A DNA stretch of 53,381 nucleotides from Candidatus Omnitrophota bacterium (GTDB taxonomy: Bacteria; Omnitrophota; Gorgyraeia; JABMSB01). The position numbers and the translations under genes were made by a program. Under the pieces are notes generated by a model that saw nothing but the letters and a program-made list of their open reading frames with translations, did no database searches and was not told the origin of the DNA. The stretch's first letter is position 1. Every line of letters starts with the position of its first letter. Positions 27,759-36,702 of the stretch are shown here, piece after piece. The stretch spans positions 65,290-118,670 of the forward strand of contig JABMSB010000053.1 in the NCBI GenBank assembly GCA_013202205.1, written 5' to 3'.

Positions 27759-28541
27759 ATGGCAGTCGTTATGAACATTGTGGTCTTTTTGATCGGTTCG
27801 ATGGTAGGTAGCTTCTTCAATGTTTGTATTAGCCGCCTCCCCCGTGAGGAGTCTGTAGTAAGCCCGCGGTCACATTGCATGAATTGCGGGCATACAATAA
27901 ACTGGTATGACAATATACCCTTTATAAGCTACATCGCCCTGAGGGCGAGATGCCGTTATTGCGCTGCGCGGATCCCCATCAGGTATTTTATCGTCGAGCT
28001 GGTTACTGCACTAACTTTTTTAATACTATATCTTTATTTCGGGTTGAGCGCGCATTTTTTTGCCTTTCTTATTCTTCTCTCTCTTTTGATAGTGGCGACC
28101 TTTACCGATTTTGAGCATTTCATGATACCGGATATAGTAAGTTTTCTTGGGATAGGGGTGGGTTTGGCGCTGGCGCTCCTTTATCCATCGCTCCATCATA
28201 CAGCAGACCGGCTCCCTGCTTTATACCGGTCTTTGCTCGGCGCGCTTACGGGAGGGGGCTCGATATTCCTGATAGGTGTTATAGGTAAGTTGATTTTCAG
28301 AAAAGAGGCTATGGGTGGCGGCGATGTAAAGCTGATGGCGATGATAGGCACTTTCCTTGGTTGGCAGATGGTGCTCCTTGCGTTCTTCATAGCCCCATTC
28401 TTTGGATCGATCGTTGGCATAGTTGCCAAGTTTAAATATAAGAAAGAGATAATACCGTACGGGCCATACCTATCTATGGCCACCCTTGTAGTAATATTTT
28501 GGGGTGAACCTATTTTACGTTTCATTATCTTTCGATATTAG
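27759..28541 (+). CDS. pilD: Prepilin peptidase (leader peptidase/N-methyltransferase)
   Basis: GSMVGSFFNVCISRLPREESVVSPRSHCMNCGHTINWYDNIPFISYIALRARCRYC...TDFEHFMIPDIV...GGGDVKLMAMIGTFLGW. Confidence 0.95.
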   Translation: MAVVMNIVVFLIGSMVGSFFNVCISRLPREESVVSPRSHCMNCGHTINWYDNIPFISYIALRARCRYCAARIPIRYFIVELVTALTFLILYLYFGLSAHFFAFLILLSLLIVATFTDFEHFMIPDIVSFLGIGVGLALALLYPSLHHTADRLPALYRSLLGALTGGGSIFLIGVIGKLIFRKEAMGGGDVKLMAMIGTFLGWQMVLLAFFIAPFFGSIVGIVAKFKYKKEIIPYGPYLSMATLVVIFWGEPILRFIIFRY

Positions 28542-28573
28542 ATTTCGGACAAAAGGAAAAGGAGGGTTCTATC

Positions 28574-29698
28574 ATGTTGCGTTACCTGACGGCAGGAGAA
28601 TCGCATGGGGCGTCTTTAGTTGCTGTGTTGGAAGGCATGCCCGCCGGATTGAAGATTGCCAAGGAGCGGATAGATAGAGAGCTGAAACGTAGGATGCAAG
28701 GGTACGGCCGTGGCGATAGGATGAGGATAGAGTCCGATAAGGCCACTATACTCTCAGGCCTGCGCAAAGATGAGACTATCGGCAGCCCGATCACCTTAAT
28801 TATAGAGAACCGCGATAGTTCAATAGCGAACCTGCAACAAGTCCTTGGGCCGAGGCCCGGCCACGCGGATCTGGCAGGTGGCCAGAAGTATGATCGCGCC
28901 GACTTAAGGGATATCCTTGAGCGTTCAAGTGCCCGCGAGACTGCCGCGCGTGTAGGTGTAGGCGCTATATGCAAAACCTTCCTATCAGAATTCGATATAG
29001 ATATATTAAGCCACGTCGTTGTTCTGGGAGGGATAGAGGCGCATACCCGCAACCTGACATTTTCGCAGATTCGTAAAGATGCATCAGGGTCTGACCTCAA
29101 TTGCGCTGACAAGGCCGCGGCCAAGCTGATGCGTGCCGGTATAGACAAGGCACGGAAGTCCGGTGATACACTCGGTGGTATCTTCGAGATTATCGCAACC
29201 GGCCTGCCGCCGGGGTTGGGCAGCCACGTACAGCATGACCGCAAGCTCGACGCAGGATTGGCAGCTGCTCTCATGTCGATACAGTCGGCCAAAGGAGTTG
29301 AGATAGGGGCAGGTTTTAAGGCCGCAATCAGGCATGGTTCAAGGGTGCATGATGAGATATTCTATCTAAAGAGCAAGGGGTTCTTCAGGAAGACTAATAA
29401 TGCAGGCGGAATAGAGGGCGGCATATCTAACGGCGAGCCTATAACCATCAGAGTTGCTGTTAAGCCCATATCTACTCTGCGCAATCCGCTTAAGAGCGTA
29501 AATATAAAGACGAAACAGACGCAGAAAGCCTCGGTAGAGCGCTCGGACGTCTGTGTCGTACCGGCCGCGGGTGTGGTAGGTGAAGCGGTCACTGCTATTG
29601 AGCTGGCAGGGGCGATGCTGGAGAAGTTTGGTGGTGACAGTATAAAGGAGACGCTCAGAAACTACAACGGTTACCTGAAGCAACTAAAGAGTTACTAA
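28574..29698 (+). CDS. aroC: Chorismate synthase
   Basis: MLRYLTAGESHGASLVAVLEGMPAGLKI...RPGHADLAGGQKYDRADLRDILERSSARETAARVGVGA. Confidence 0.96.
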   Translation: MLRYLTAGESHGASLVAVLEGMPAGLKIAKERIDRELKRRMQGYGRGDRMRIESDKATILSGLRKDETIGSPITLIIENRDSSIANLQQVLGPRPGHADLAGGQKYDRADLRDILERSSARETAARVGVGAICKTFLSEFDIDILSHVVVLGGIEAHTRNLTFSQIRKDASGSDLNCADKAAAKLMRAGIDKARKSGDTLGGIFEIIATGLPPGLGSHVQHDRKLDAGLAAALMSIQSAKGVEIGAGFKAAIRHGSRVHDEIFYLKSKGFFRKTNNAGGIEGGISNGEPITIRVAVKPISTLRNPLKSVNIKTKQTQKASVERSDVCVVPAAGVVGEAVTAIELAGAMLEKFGGDSIKETLRNYNGYLKQLKSY

Positions 29699-29722
29699 TC
29701 TTAATAGCTCGATAAAGGTCTT

Positions 29723-30235
29723 GTGAAGAATATAGTACTCGTTGGATTCATGGGCACGGGAAAGAGTGTTGTGGCCAAAGAGGTGGCAAAGCGCCTCGGC
29801 AGGCAATATGTCTCCATGGATAAGATGATCGAAGATAAAGAGGGTAAGCCGATAAAGGAGATATTCGCGAAGGACGGAGAAGAGTATTTTCGCAAGATTG
29901 AGAAGGAGATAACGAAAGAGCTTTCTCACAAAGACGGTCTTGTAATAGATGCGGGAGGCGGGGTAGTGATCGACGACGAAAATGTCAGGAATTTAAAGTC
30001 ACACGGCACTATGGTATGTCTCTCTGCCAGCCCTGATGTGATATTGAGCCGGACGGCCCCTAGTAAAGATAGGCCGCTGCTAAATACGCCTGATCCCAAA
30101 AGGAGAATAGAGGAGCTCTTGGCTGCCCGAGCGGCCCATTACGCAAAGGCCGATTTTCACATCGACACATCCGACAAGAAGATCTCATATGTTATAGAGG
30201 AGGTTATAAGGATATCAAATGAAGCAGGAGACTAA
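29723..30235 (+). CDS. aroK: Shikimate kinase
   Basis: NIVLVGFMGTGKSVVAKEVAKRLGRQYVSMDKMIEDKEGKPIKEIFAKDGEEYFRKIE. Confidence 0.94.
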   Translation: MKNIVLVGFMGTGKSVVAKEVAKRLGRQYVSMDKMIEDKEGKPIKEIFAKDGEEYFRKIEKEITKELSHKDGLVIDAGGGVVIDDENVRNLKSHGTMVCLSASPDVILSRTAPSKDRPLLNTPDPKRRIEELLAARAAHYAKADFHIDTSDKKISYVIEEVIRISNEAGD

Positions 30236-31328
30236 AGATCTAATATTGCTCAATATGATAGAGGGGTTTGGCTCTAGGACATTCCATGTGCTTATCCAAA
30301 AGTTTGGGGTGCCGTCAAATATACTCGGGGCCTCCGAGGCGGAACTCAAAAATTTAGAAGCCCTAAAAGGTGACCTGCACAAACGTATAAGCCGAGCCGC
30401 GTCGACTATAGACTTGCAGGCAGAGCTTGATCTTATAGAATCAGAAAAGGTCAGTATAGTCACCATATTTGATCAAGGTTATCCGGAGAATCTGAGACAG
30501 ATACCTGATGCGCCGATTGCGCTTTATGTCAAAGGCGAACTTTGTCGGGAGGATATTGTGGCTGTGGCGGTGATCGGCTCCCGTCGCGCTTCACAATATG
30601 GCCTCTCCGCGAGCGAATCGCTCTCAGCCGCTTTGGTTTCTTGCGGCCTGACAGTAGTAAGCGGCATGGCGCGTGGAATCGATTCGGCAGCGCACAAGGG
30701 CGCGCTTAAGGCAGGGGGAAGGACGATAGCTATTTTAGGCAGCGGCCTAGCCAATATATACCCGCCGGAGAATAAGGGCATGGCAGAGCGGATATCCGAG
30801 AACGGAGCCCTCATTAGCGAGTTTCCGATGCGGGCTGAGCCGAAAAGACAGAACTTTCCCATGCGAAACCGCATAATAAGCGGATTATCATTAGGGGTGG
30901 TGGTTGTTGAGGCGGCCAGGAGAAGTGGAGCGCTTATTACGGCTAATCTGGCGCTTGAACAAGGCAGGGAGGTCTTTGCGGTTCCGGGGAAGATAAATTC
31001 ACTGACGAGCACAGGGACCCATTCCCTGATAAAGCAGGGTGCCAAGCTCATAAATAATGTAGATGATATATTAGAAGAGCTCGCGCCGCAACTCGAATTT
31101 TTAAAGAAAGACCTGACAAAGATACCCGGCGGAACAAGGCCTTCAAATATTGCTATGACGTCGTTTGAGGAAAGATTGTATAAGTTGCTGTCGGATGAAC
31201 CTAAGCACATAGACAGGCTTAGTTCAGAATGCGATATAGCGCCGGGTGAGATGACGAACGCGCTAATGGGGTTACAGATCAAGGCGCTTGTAAAAGAGCT
31301 GCCGGGAAAAAATTACGTAGCTAGATAA
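30219..31328 (+). CDS. dprA: DNA processing protein DprA
   Basis: VAVIGSRRASQYGLSASESLS...VSGMARGIDSAAHKGAL...ISEFPMRAEPKRQNFPMRNRIISGLSLGVVVVEA. Confidence 0.95.
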   Translation: MKQETKDLILLNMIEGFGSRTFHVLIQKFGVPSNILGASEAELKNLEALKGDLHKRISRAASTIDLQAELDLIESEKVSIVTIFDQGYPENLRQIPDAPIALYVKGELCREDIVAVAVIGSRRASQYGLSASESLSAALVSCGLTVVSGMARGIDSAAHKGALKAGGRTIAILGSGLANIYPPENKGMAERISENGALISEFPMRAEPKRQNFPMRNRIISGLSLGVVVVEAARRSGALITANLALEQGREVFAVPGKINSLTSTGTHSLIKQGAKLINNVDDILEELAPQLEFLKKDLTKIPGGTRPSNIAMTSFEERLYKLLSDEPKHIDRLSSECDIAPGEMTNALMGLQIKALVKELPGKNYVAR

Positions 31329-31349
31329 TAACCTTTGGAGAGAAAAAAA

Positions 31350-33398
31350 ATGGCAAAAGCTAAATCCTTGGTAATAGTGGAGTCGCCGGCAAAATCGAAG
31401 ACGATCAATAAATACCTTGGCAAGGATTACAACGTTACATTCAGTATGGGCCATGTCATGGATCTGCCGAGAGGCAAGATGGGCATCGATATAGAGAATG
31501 GTTTTAAGCCCGAATATATCGTGATCGCGGCCAGGCGCAAGAATGTCACGAGGCTAAAGAAAGAGGCTAAGGGCGTCGAGCGTATATACTTAGCGCCCGA
31601 TCCTGACCGGGAAGGTGAAGTCATAAGCTGGCACCTCAGTCAATTGCTCGGTAAGGGCAAGGAGGTCTATAGGGTAAGCTTTAATGAAATAACCGAGAAG
31701 GCTATCCTCGATGCCTTTGCCCATCCCCATAGTTTGGATGAGAATAGGATAAATGCGCAGCAGGCCCGCAGGATACTCGATAGGCTCGTGGGATACAACC
31801 TGAGCCCGATCCTCTGGAAAAAGGTGGGCAGGGGTTTAAGCGCCGGCAGGGTCCAATCGGTCGCCGTAAGGATAATCGTAGATAGAGAGCGCGAGATCCG
31901 CAAATTTGTCCCGGATGAATATTGGCATATGGAAGCGGAGTTATCCCGCAGTGAGGAAAACCGGAAGAGAGCGGATGACAAGAAGCATTTTATAGCCAAA
32001 CTCGATAAGATAGACGGCAAAAAAGCGGATATCAAGGACCAGAAAAGTTCCCAGGCCCTCCTTTCGCAGATAAAACGCGAGGAGTTTATCGTCTCGGACA
32101 TAAAGGAGTCGAAGAAGAAGAAATCGCCGCAGGCGCCGTTTACTACCAGTAAACTCCAGCAGGACGCCTTCAATAAGCTCAGGTTTTCAGCGAGCAAGAC
32201 GATGAAGATGGCCCAGGGCCTCTATGAAGGAGTCGAGATGGGCGATGAGGGAAGCGTGGCCCTTATCACATATATGAGAACAGACTCCGTCCGCATATCT
32301 AAAGATGCCCAGACGGACGCAAGAAATTTTATTACTATCAATTACGGTAAAGACTATTGCCCGGTAAAGCCTAATCACTACAAATCCAAAAAGAGCGCCC
32401 AGGAAGCCCATGAGGCGATAAGGCCTACACTGCCTCTCAGGCGACCGGAAGACGTCAAGCAATTTTTATCGGAGGATCAGTATAAGCTATATGAGCTGAT
32501 ATGGTGCCGTTTCCTGGCGAGCCAGATGACACCGTCACTCTACGCAGTCCAGAATGTGGAGATAAAGGCCGGACGTTTTCATTTTAAGATAACCGGATCC
32601 CACGTCTTATTTCCGGGGTTTATGAGCGCTTATCCGACGGAGGAGAAGAAGGAGGTATTCTTCCCGCGCTTAACCAAGGATGAGAAGCTCAACCTCTTAC
32701 GTCTTATACCGACCCAGCACTTTACTAAGGCGCCGCCGAGATATTCTGAAGGTTCATTGGTCAAGGCGCTTGAGGAGAATGGCATAGGGCGTCCCTCGAC
32801 ATATGCCCCCATCATCTATACGATAGTAGCGCGCAATTACGTAGAGCGGCAGAGGGGGTATCTCTATCCAACGGACCTTGGTGAGGTAGTTACGGATCTT
32901 TTAGTAGAACATTTTCCAAAGGTTTTAGAAATTGAGTTCACGGCCAGGATGGAAGAGGAACTCGATGAAGTGGAGGATGGCAAGATGGATTGGGTCGATG
33001 TCCTTAAAGATTTCTATGGGACATTCAAAGATACCGTAGAACATGCCAAGGCCAATATGAAGAATATAAAGAAGGAGGTCATCCCAACTGACAAGGTTTG
33101 CCAGTTGTGCGGCGCGCCCATGGTCATAAAATGGGGCCGCAGGGGCAAATTTTTGAGCTGCGCGACATTCCCAAAATGCAAGCATGCCATGCCGATCTCA
33201 AGTGGCGTAAAGTGTCCGCAGGAAGGTTGCGATGGTGAACTGGTCCAACGTCGATCGAGGAGGGGCCCATTTTACGGATGCACCAGCTACCCAAAGTGTA
33301 CTTTTACGACGGAGAAGCTGCCGGAGTCCGAAGAACCGAAAGAGGGGACCAAAGAGCCTGAAGAGACTCAAGAGACAGAAGAGACTCAAGAGACATAA
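31350..33398 (+). CDS. topA: DNA topoisomerase I (ATG 31350 preferred over 31335)
   Basis: SLVIVESPAKSKTINKYLGKDYNV...DPDREGEVISWHL...ITYMRTDSVRIS...CQLCGAPMVIKWGRRGKFLSC zinc-finger repeats. Confidence 0.96.
   Translation: MAKAKSLVIVESPAKSKTINKYLGKDYNVTFSMGHVMDLPRGKMGIDIENGFKPEYIVIAARRKNVTRLKKEAKGVERIYLAPDPDREGEVISWHLSQLLGKGKEVYRVSFNEITEKAILDAFAHPHSLDENRINAQQARRILDRLVGYNLSPILWKKVGRGLSAGRVQSVAVRIIVDREREIRKFVPDEYWHMEAELSRSEENRKRADDKKHFIAKLDKIDGKKADIKDQKSSQALLSQIKREEFIVSDIKESKKKKSPQAPFTTSKLQQDAFNKLRFSASKTMKMAQGLYEGVEMGDEGSVALITYMRTDSVRISKDAQTDARNFITINYGKDYCPVKPNHYKSKKSAQEAHEAIRPTLPLRRPEDVKQFLSEDQYKLYELIWCRFLASQMTPSLYAVQNVEIKAGRFHFKITGSHVLFPGFMSAYPTEEKKEVFFPRLTKDEKLNLLRLIPTQHFTKAPPRYSEGSLVKALEENGIGRPSTYAPIIYTIVARNYVERQRGYLYPTDLGEVVTDLLVEHFPKVLEIEFTARMEEELDEVEDGKMDWVDVLKDFYGTFKDTVEHAKANMKNIKKEVIPTDKVCQLCGAPMVIKWGRRGKFLSCATFPKCKHAMPISSGVKCPQEGCDGELVQRRSRRGPFYGCTSYPKCTFTTEKLPESEEPKEGTKEPEETQETEETQET
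33360..33395 (+). repeat. Two perfect 18-bp tandem repeats at the topA 3' end (encode EETQET x2)
   Basis: GAAGAGACTCAAGAGACA at 33360-33377 and 33378-33395, immediately before TAA. Confidence 0.9.
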
Positions 33399-33471
33399 CA
33401 TTAATAATAAAACGGATCGCTGCGAAGAGATCCCTCAACATTCGCAAGCCTCCTTTATTTAAAGACCCATA

Positions 33472-34344
33472 ATGAATCGATATATAGACAAGTTCTTGAC
33501 CTATCTCAAGATCGAAAAGAACGCCTCTCCCCACACGATAACCAACTATTCAATTGATCTGAAGATATTCAGCGATTTTGTGAAAGATAAGGAACTTTCT
33601 CAAATAGACCACATTGTTTTAAGAAGTTTTCTGGCACACCTGCGCAATAAGTCTTATTCGAAGAAGACGATAGCCCGCAGGCTGTCGGCGCTAAGGTCTT
33701 TCTTCAAGTTTCTTTATCGCGAAGGGTTGATCAAGGCCAACCCCGTCGCTATCATATCTACGCCCAAGCCGGACAGGAAATTGCCTATCTTCCTCGGGGA
33801 AGACGAGGTCGCGAGATTACTCGACATTGCCCATGATAAGGACGCCGAAGGGCTGCGCGATAGGGCCGTAATGGAGACGCTCTACAGCACAGGCATGCGG
33901 GTGGGAGAGCTCGTCTCGATAGACGTAGATGATATAGATTTTATCTCAGGCGTCATCAAGGTATTAGGCAAGGGAAGAAAAGAGCGCATAGCTCCCATAG
34001 GTGATCGGGCGCTCAGGTCTATTAGGGAATACATGGAAAGAAGAGGTGTCAAATCCCTTAAAACCCCCAAAGGGCTATTCTTAAATAAGAGGGGTACCCG
34101 TCTGAGTGACAGGAGTGTCAGGCGTATATTAGAGAAGTACATACGGAAGGCGAGTTTGCGTTCAGGGGTGTCGCCTCACACGCTTAGACATTCTTTTGCA
34201 ACACACCTTTTAAATAGGGGTGTTGACCTCAGGACCGTGCAAGAACTGCTCGGCCATATGAACCTCTCGACGACACAGATATATACCCACGTAACAACAG
34301 AGAAGATGCGATCTACCTATGACAAGGCCCATCCAAGGGCATAG
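33472..34344 (+). CDS. Tyrosine recombinase XerC/XerD
   Basis: STGMRVGELVSIDVDDID...VLGKGRKER...SPHTLRHSFATHLLNRGVDLRTVQELLGHMNLSTTQIYTHV. Confidence 0.93.
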   Translation: MNRYIDKFLTYLKIEKNASPHTITNYSIDLKIFSDFVKDKELSQIDHIVLRSFLAHLRNKSYSKKTIARRLSALRSFFKFLYREGLIKANPVAIISTPKPDRKLPIFLGEDEVARLLDIAHDKDAEGLRDRAVMETLYSTGMRVGELVSIDVDDIDFISGVIKVLGKGRKERIAPIGDRALRSIREYMERRGVKSLKTPKGLFLNKRGTRLSDRSVRRILEKYIRKASLRSGVSPHTLRHSFATHLLNRGVDLRTVQELLGHMNLSTTQIYTHVTTEKMRSTYDKAHPRA

Positions 34345-34365
34345 ATAATTTAAGAAGGGATCGAC

Positions 34366-35634
34366 ATGTACGACCTTATCCTGGTGATATTTGCGGTATT
34401 TTACATCCCCTACGCGATATTTACAGGCAGGATGCATCGTGGGATATGGCAGAGGTTGGGCTATTTTCCATGGAGGGATCTCGCTTCTATTATCGGCGAG
34501 CGCCCTATTTGGGTGCACGCGGTAAGTGTGGGCGAGGTTATTGCCGCGAGGCCATTACTGAGGGCGATCAGGGAAGAATTTCCAAAGAAGAGGATACTCC
34601 TTTCGTGTATTACAAAGACCGGGGCATCTGTGGCGCGGAATATAAAAGATAAGGATGTCTTCCTATTCTTTCCACTGGACCTCTACTGGATCATGAAGCG
34701 CTTTATCAGGAGGATAAATCCTTCCATATTCATAATGCTTGAGACCGAGATTTGGCCGAATGCCATACAGGTACTTTCTGAGCGGAAGACCCCCATCCTT
34801 ATGGTAAATGGCAGGATATCGGACTCTTCATTCAAGAGATATAGGTTTATAAGGCAGTTTTTAAATGACTCCTTGCGTAAGGTAACCTCTTTTTGCATGC
34901 AGAGCAGGGAGGATGCGCGCAGGATAGAGTACCTCGGCGCGCCATCCGATAAGGTGAAGGTCACGGGCAATCTGAAGTTTGATTGTTTTGTCAAGCATGA
35001 TAGGGGAATTGAGGCCTCAGACCTTCTATCAGAGGCAGGGTTGAAGGATGGCGAAGAACTCTTTATTGCGGGAAGCACCCATAAGGGTGAAGATGAATTG
35101 ATAATAAAAGTTTATAAGCGCTTACTCGAAAATTATCCCGGACTCAACCTTCTGATAGCCCCACGCCACCTCGGGTCTTTAAATGAGATAGAAACCCTCG
35201 TGAGGGCAAATGGCTTAAAGCCAATAAAATTTTCTGAAGCCAGATCTTCGTCCGGAGATGCGCCCCGCACTTTATTGCTCGATACCATGGGACAGCTTGG
35301 GCGGTTGTATGAGATAGCTACCCTTGTCTTTATGGGGGGAAGCCTGGTGCCGCATGGCGGCCACAACCTGCTTGAGCCGGCATCCTTTTCTAAACCCGTA
35401 CTCTTTGGCCCTCATATGTCCAATTTCCGGGAGATGGCCAAGCTCTTTCTCGATAAAGAGGCGGCGATAATGGTAAAAGACGAAGAAGAACTATTTGCTG
35501 CGGCAAAGAGGCTTCTTAAAGATAAGGATGCGGCGATAGAGATGGGCAAGCGCGCAGCCGACCTGATTGATGAAGAGAGGGGCGCGGCTGCAAGGGCAGT
35601 AGAATTGATAAGATCTCTTTTGAAAGAGGAATAA
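34366..35634 (+). CDS. waaA: 3-deoxy-D-manno-octulosonic acid transferase
   Basis: WVHAVSVGEVIAARPLLRAIREEFP...LFFPLDLYW...LETEIWPN...VNGRISDSSFKRY...GGSLVPHGGHNLLEPA. Confidence 0.94.
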   Translation: MYDLILVIFAVFYIPYAIFTGRMHRGIWQRLGYFPWRDLASIIGERPIWVHAVSVGEVIAARPLLRAIREEFPKKRILLSCITKTGASVARNIKDKDVFLFFPLDLYWIMKRFIRRINPSIFIMLETEIWPNAIQVLSERKTPILMVNGRISDSSFKRYRFIRQFLNDSLRKVTSFCMQSREDARRIEYLGAPSDKVKVTGNLKFDCFVKHDRGIEASDLLSEAGLKDGEELFIAGSTHKGEDELIIKVYKRLLENYPGLNLLIAPRHLGSLNEIETLVRANGLKPIKFSEARSSSGDAPRTLLLDTMGQLGRLYEIATLVFMGGSLVPHGGHNLLEPASFSKPVLFGPHMSNFREMAKLFLDKEAAIMVKDEEELFAAAKRLLKDKDAAIEMGKRAADLIDEERGAAARAVELIRSLLKEE

Positions 35635-36702
35635 GTGGATAAGATCCGGGTCTATATATATGGGTTGATGACAGATCAAAGGCGCGGTATTATAGCTTTT
35701 TTGGCAAAGATAGTGCTGCGAATATGCTCCTATGCCTATTGGCTTCTTTTGAAATTCTCATATATCGTGATGCGGTTGTCCGGTATAAAGAGGCTGGATT
35801 GCCCTGTTGTGAGCGTTGGCAATATTACAATGGGTGGAACGGGTAAGACCCCGTTTGTAGAGATGCTGGCCGCGCATTTAACCCGGAAGGGCAAAAAGGT
35901 AGGCATTCTCATAAGAGGTTATGGCGCGGATGAGGTGAAGCTATTAAAAGAGAAACTGCCAAACGTCTCAATATCTGTAGGCCGTGACCGCGTGAAAAAG
36001 GGGAGGGAATTGCAGGCCCGAAATAAGGTTGACGTGGTATTGATGGACGATGGTTTTCAGCACCGCAGATTAAAGCGAGATATCGATATAGTCTTAATAG
36101 ATGGTACAAACCCCTTTGGCAACGGCGTTCTCCTGCCGCGCGGCATATTACGGGAGCCTGTCAACAGCCTCGATCGGGCCGGGATTATCGTGGTAAATAA
36201 GTCAGACATGAGTCCGGATGGGCTAAAGAGGGTCGATGATATGATGCATGATCTAAATATCAGTGCCCCAATGGTCGAATCGAGGTATATATTAGAAGGT
36301 ATTTATAGAATAGATGAGAATATCAAAGCGAATGAGGCGGTCAATATAGATCGTTTTGCCAATCGAGGTGTCGGTATTATGTCTTCGATAGCCAATCCGG
36401 GCTATTTTAAGTGGATGATGAAGGAGAATGGCGCAAAGATAGTCGATGAGATATCTTATCCCGATCACCATGACTACACGGCCGCGGAAATTATGTCATC
36501 AATGTCGCGTTTGCGTTCATCAGGCGCAGAAGCGATATTGGTAACAGAGAAGGATGCTGTCAAAATAAGGCCGATAGCAGGCGAACTGATGAAGGGTTCA
36601 CAGGTCGAGATGCTGCCATTTTGGGCTGTATCTATAAAGGTTGAGATATTGAAGGGCAAGGAGGAGTTTTTTGGTAGATTACATCGGTTATTACATATTT
36701 AA
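35635..36702 (+). CDS. lpxK: Tetraacyldisaccharide 4'-kinase
   Basis: PVVSVGNITMGGTGKTPFVEMLAAHLTRKGKKVGILIRGYG...DVVLMDDGFQHRRLKRDIDIVLIDGTNPFGNGVLLPRGILREP. Confidence 0.95.
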   Translation: MDKIRVYIYGLMTDQRRGIIAFLAKIVLRICSYAYWLLLKFSYIVMRLSGIKRLDCPVVSVGNITMGGTGKTPFVEMLAAHLTRKGKKVGILIRGYGADEVKLLKEKLPNVSISVGRDRVKKGRELQARNKVDVVLMDDGFQHRRLKRDIDIVLIDGTNPFGNGVLLPRGILREPVNSLDRAGIIVVNKSDMSPDGLKRVDDMMHDLNISAPMVESRYILEGIYRIDENIKANEAVNIDRFANRGVGIMSSIANPGYFKWMMKENGAKIVDEISYPDHHDYTAAEIMSSMSRLRSSGAEAILVTEKDAVKIRPIAGELMKGSQVEMLPFWAVSIKVEILKGKEEFFGRLHRLLHI

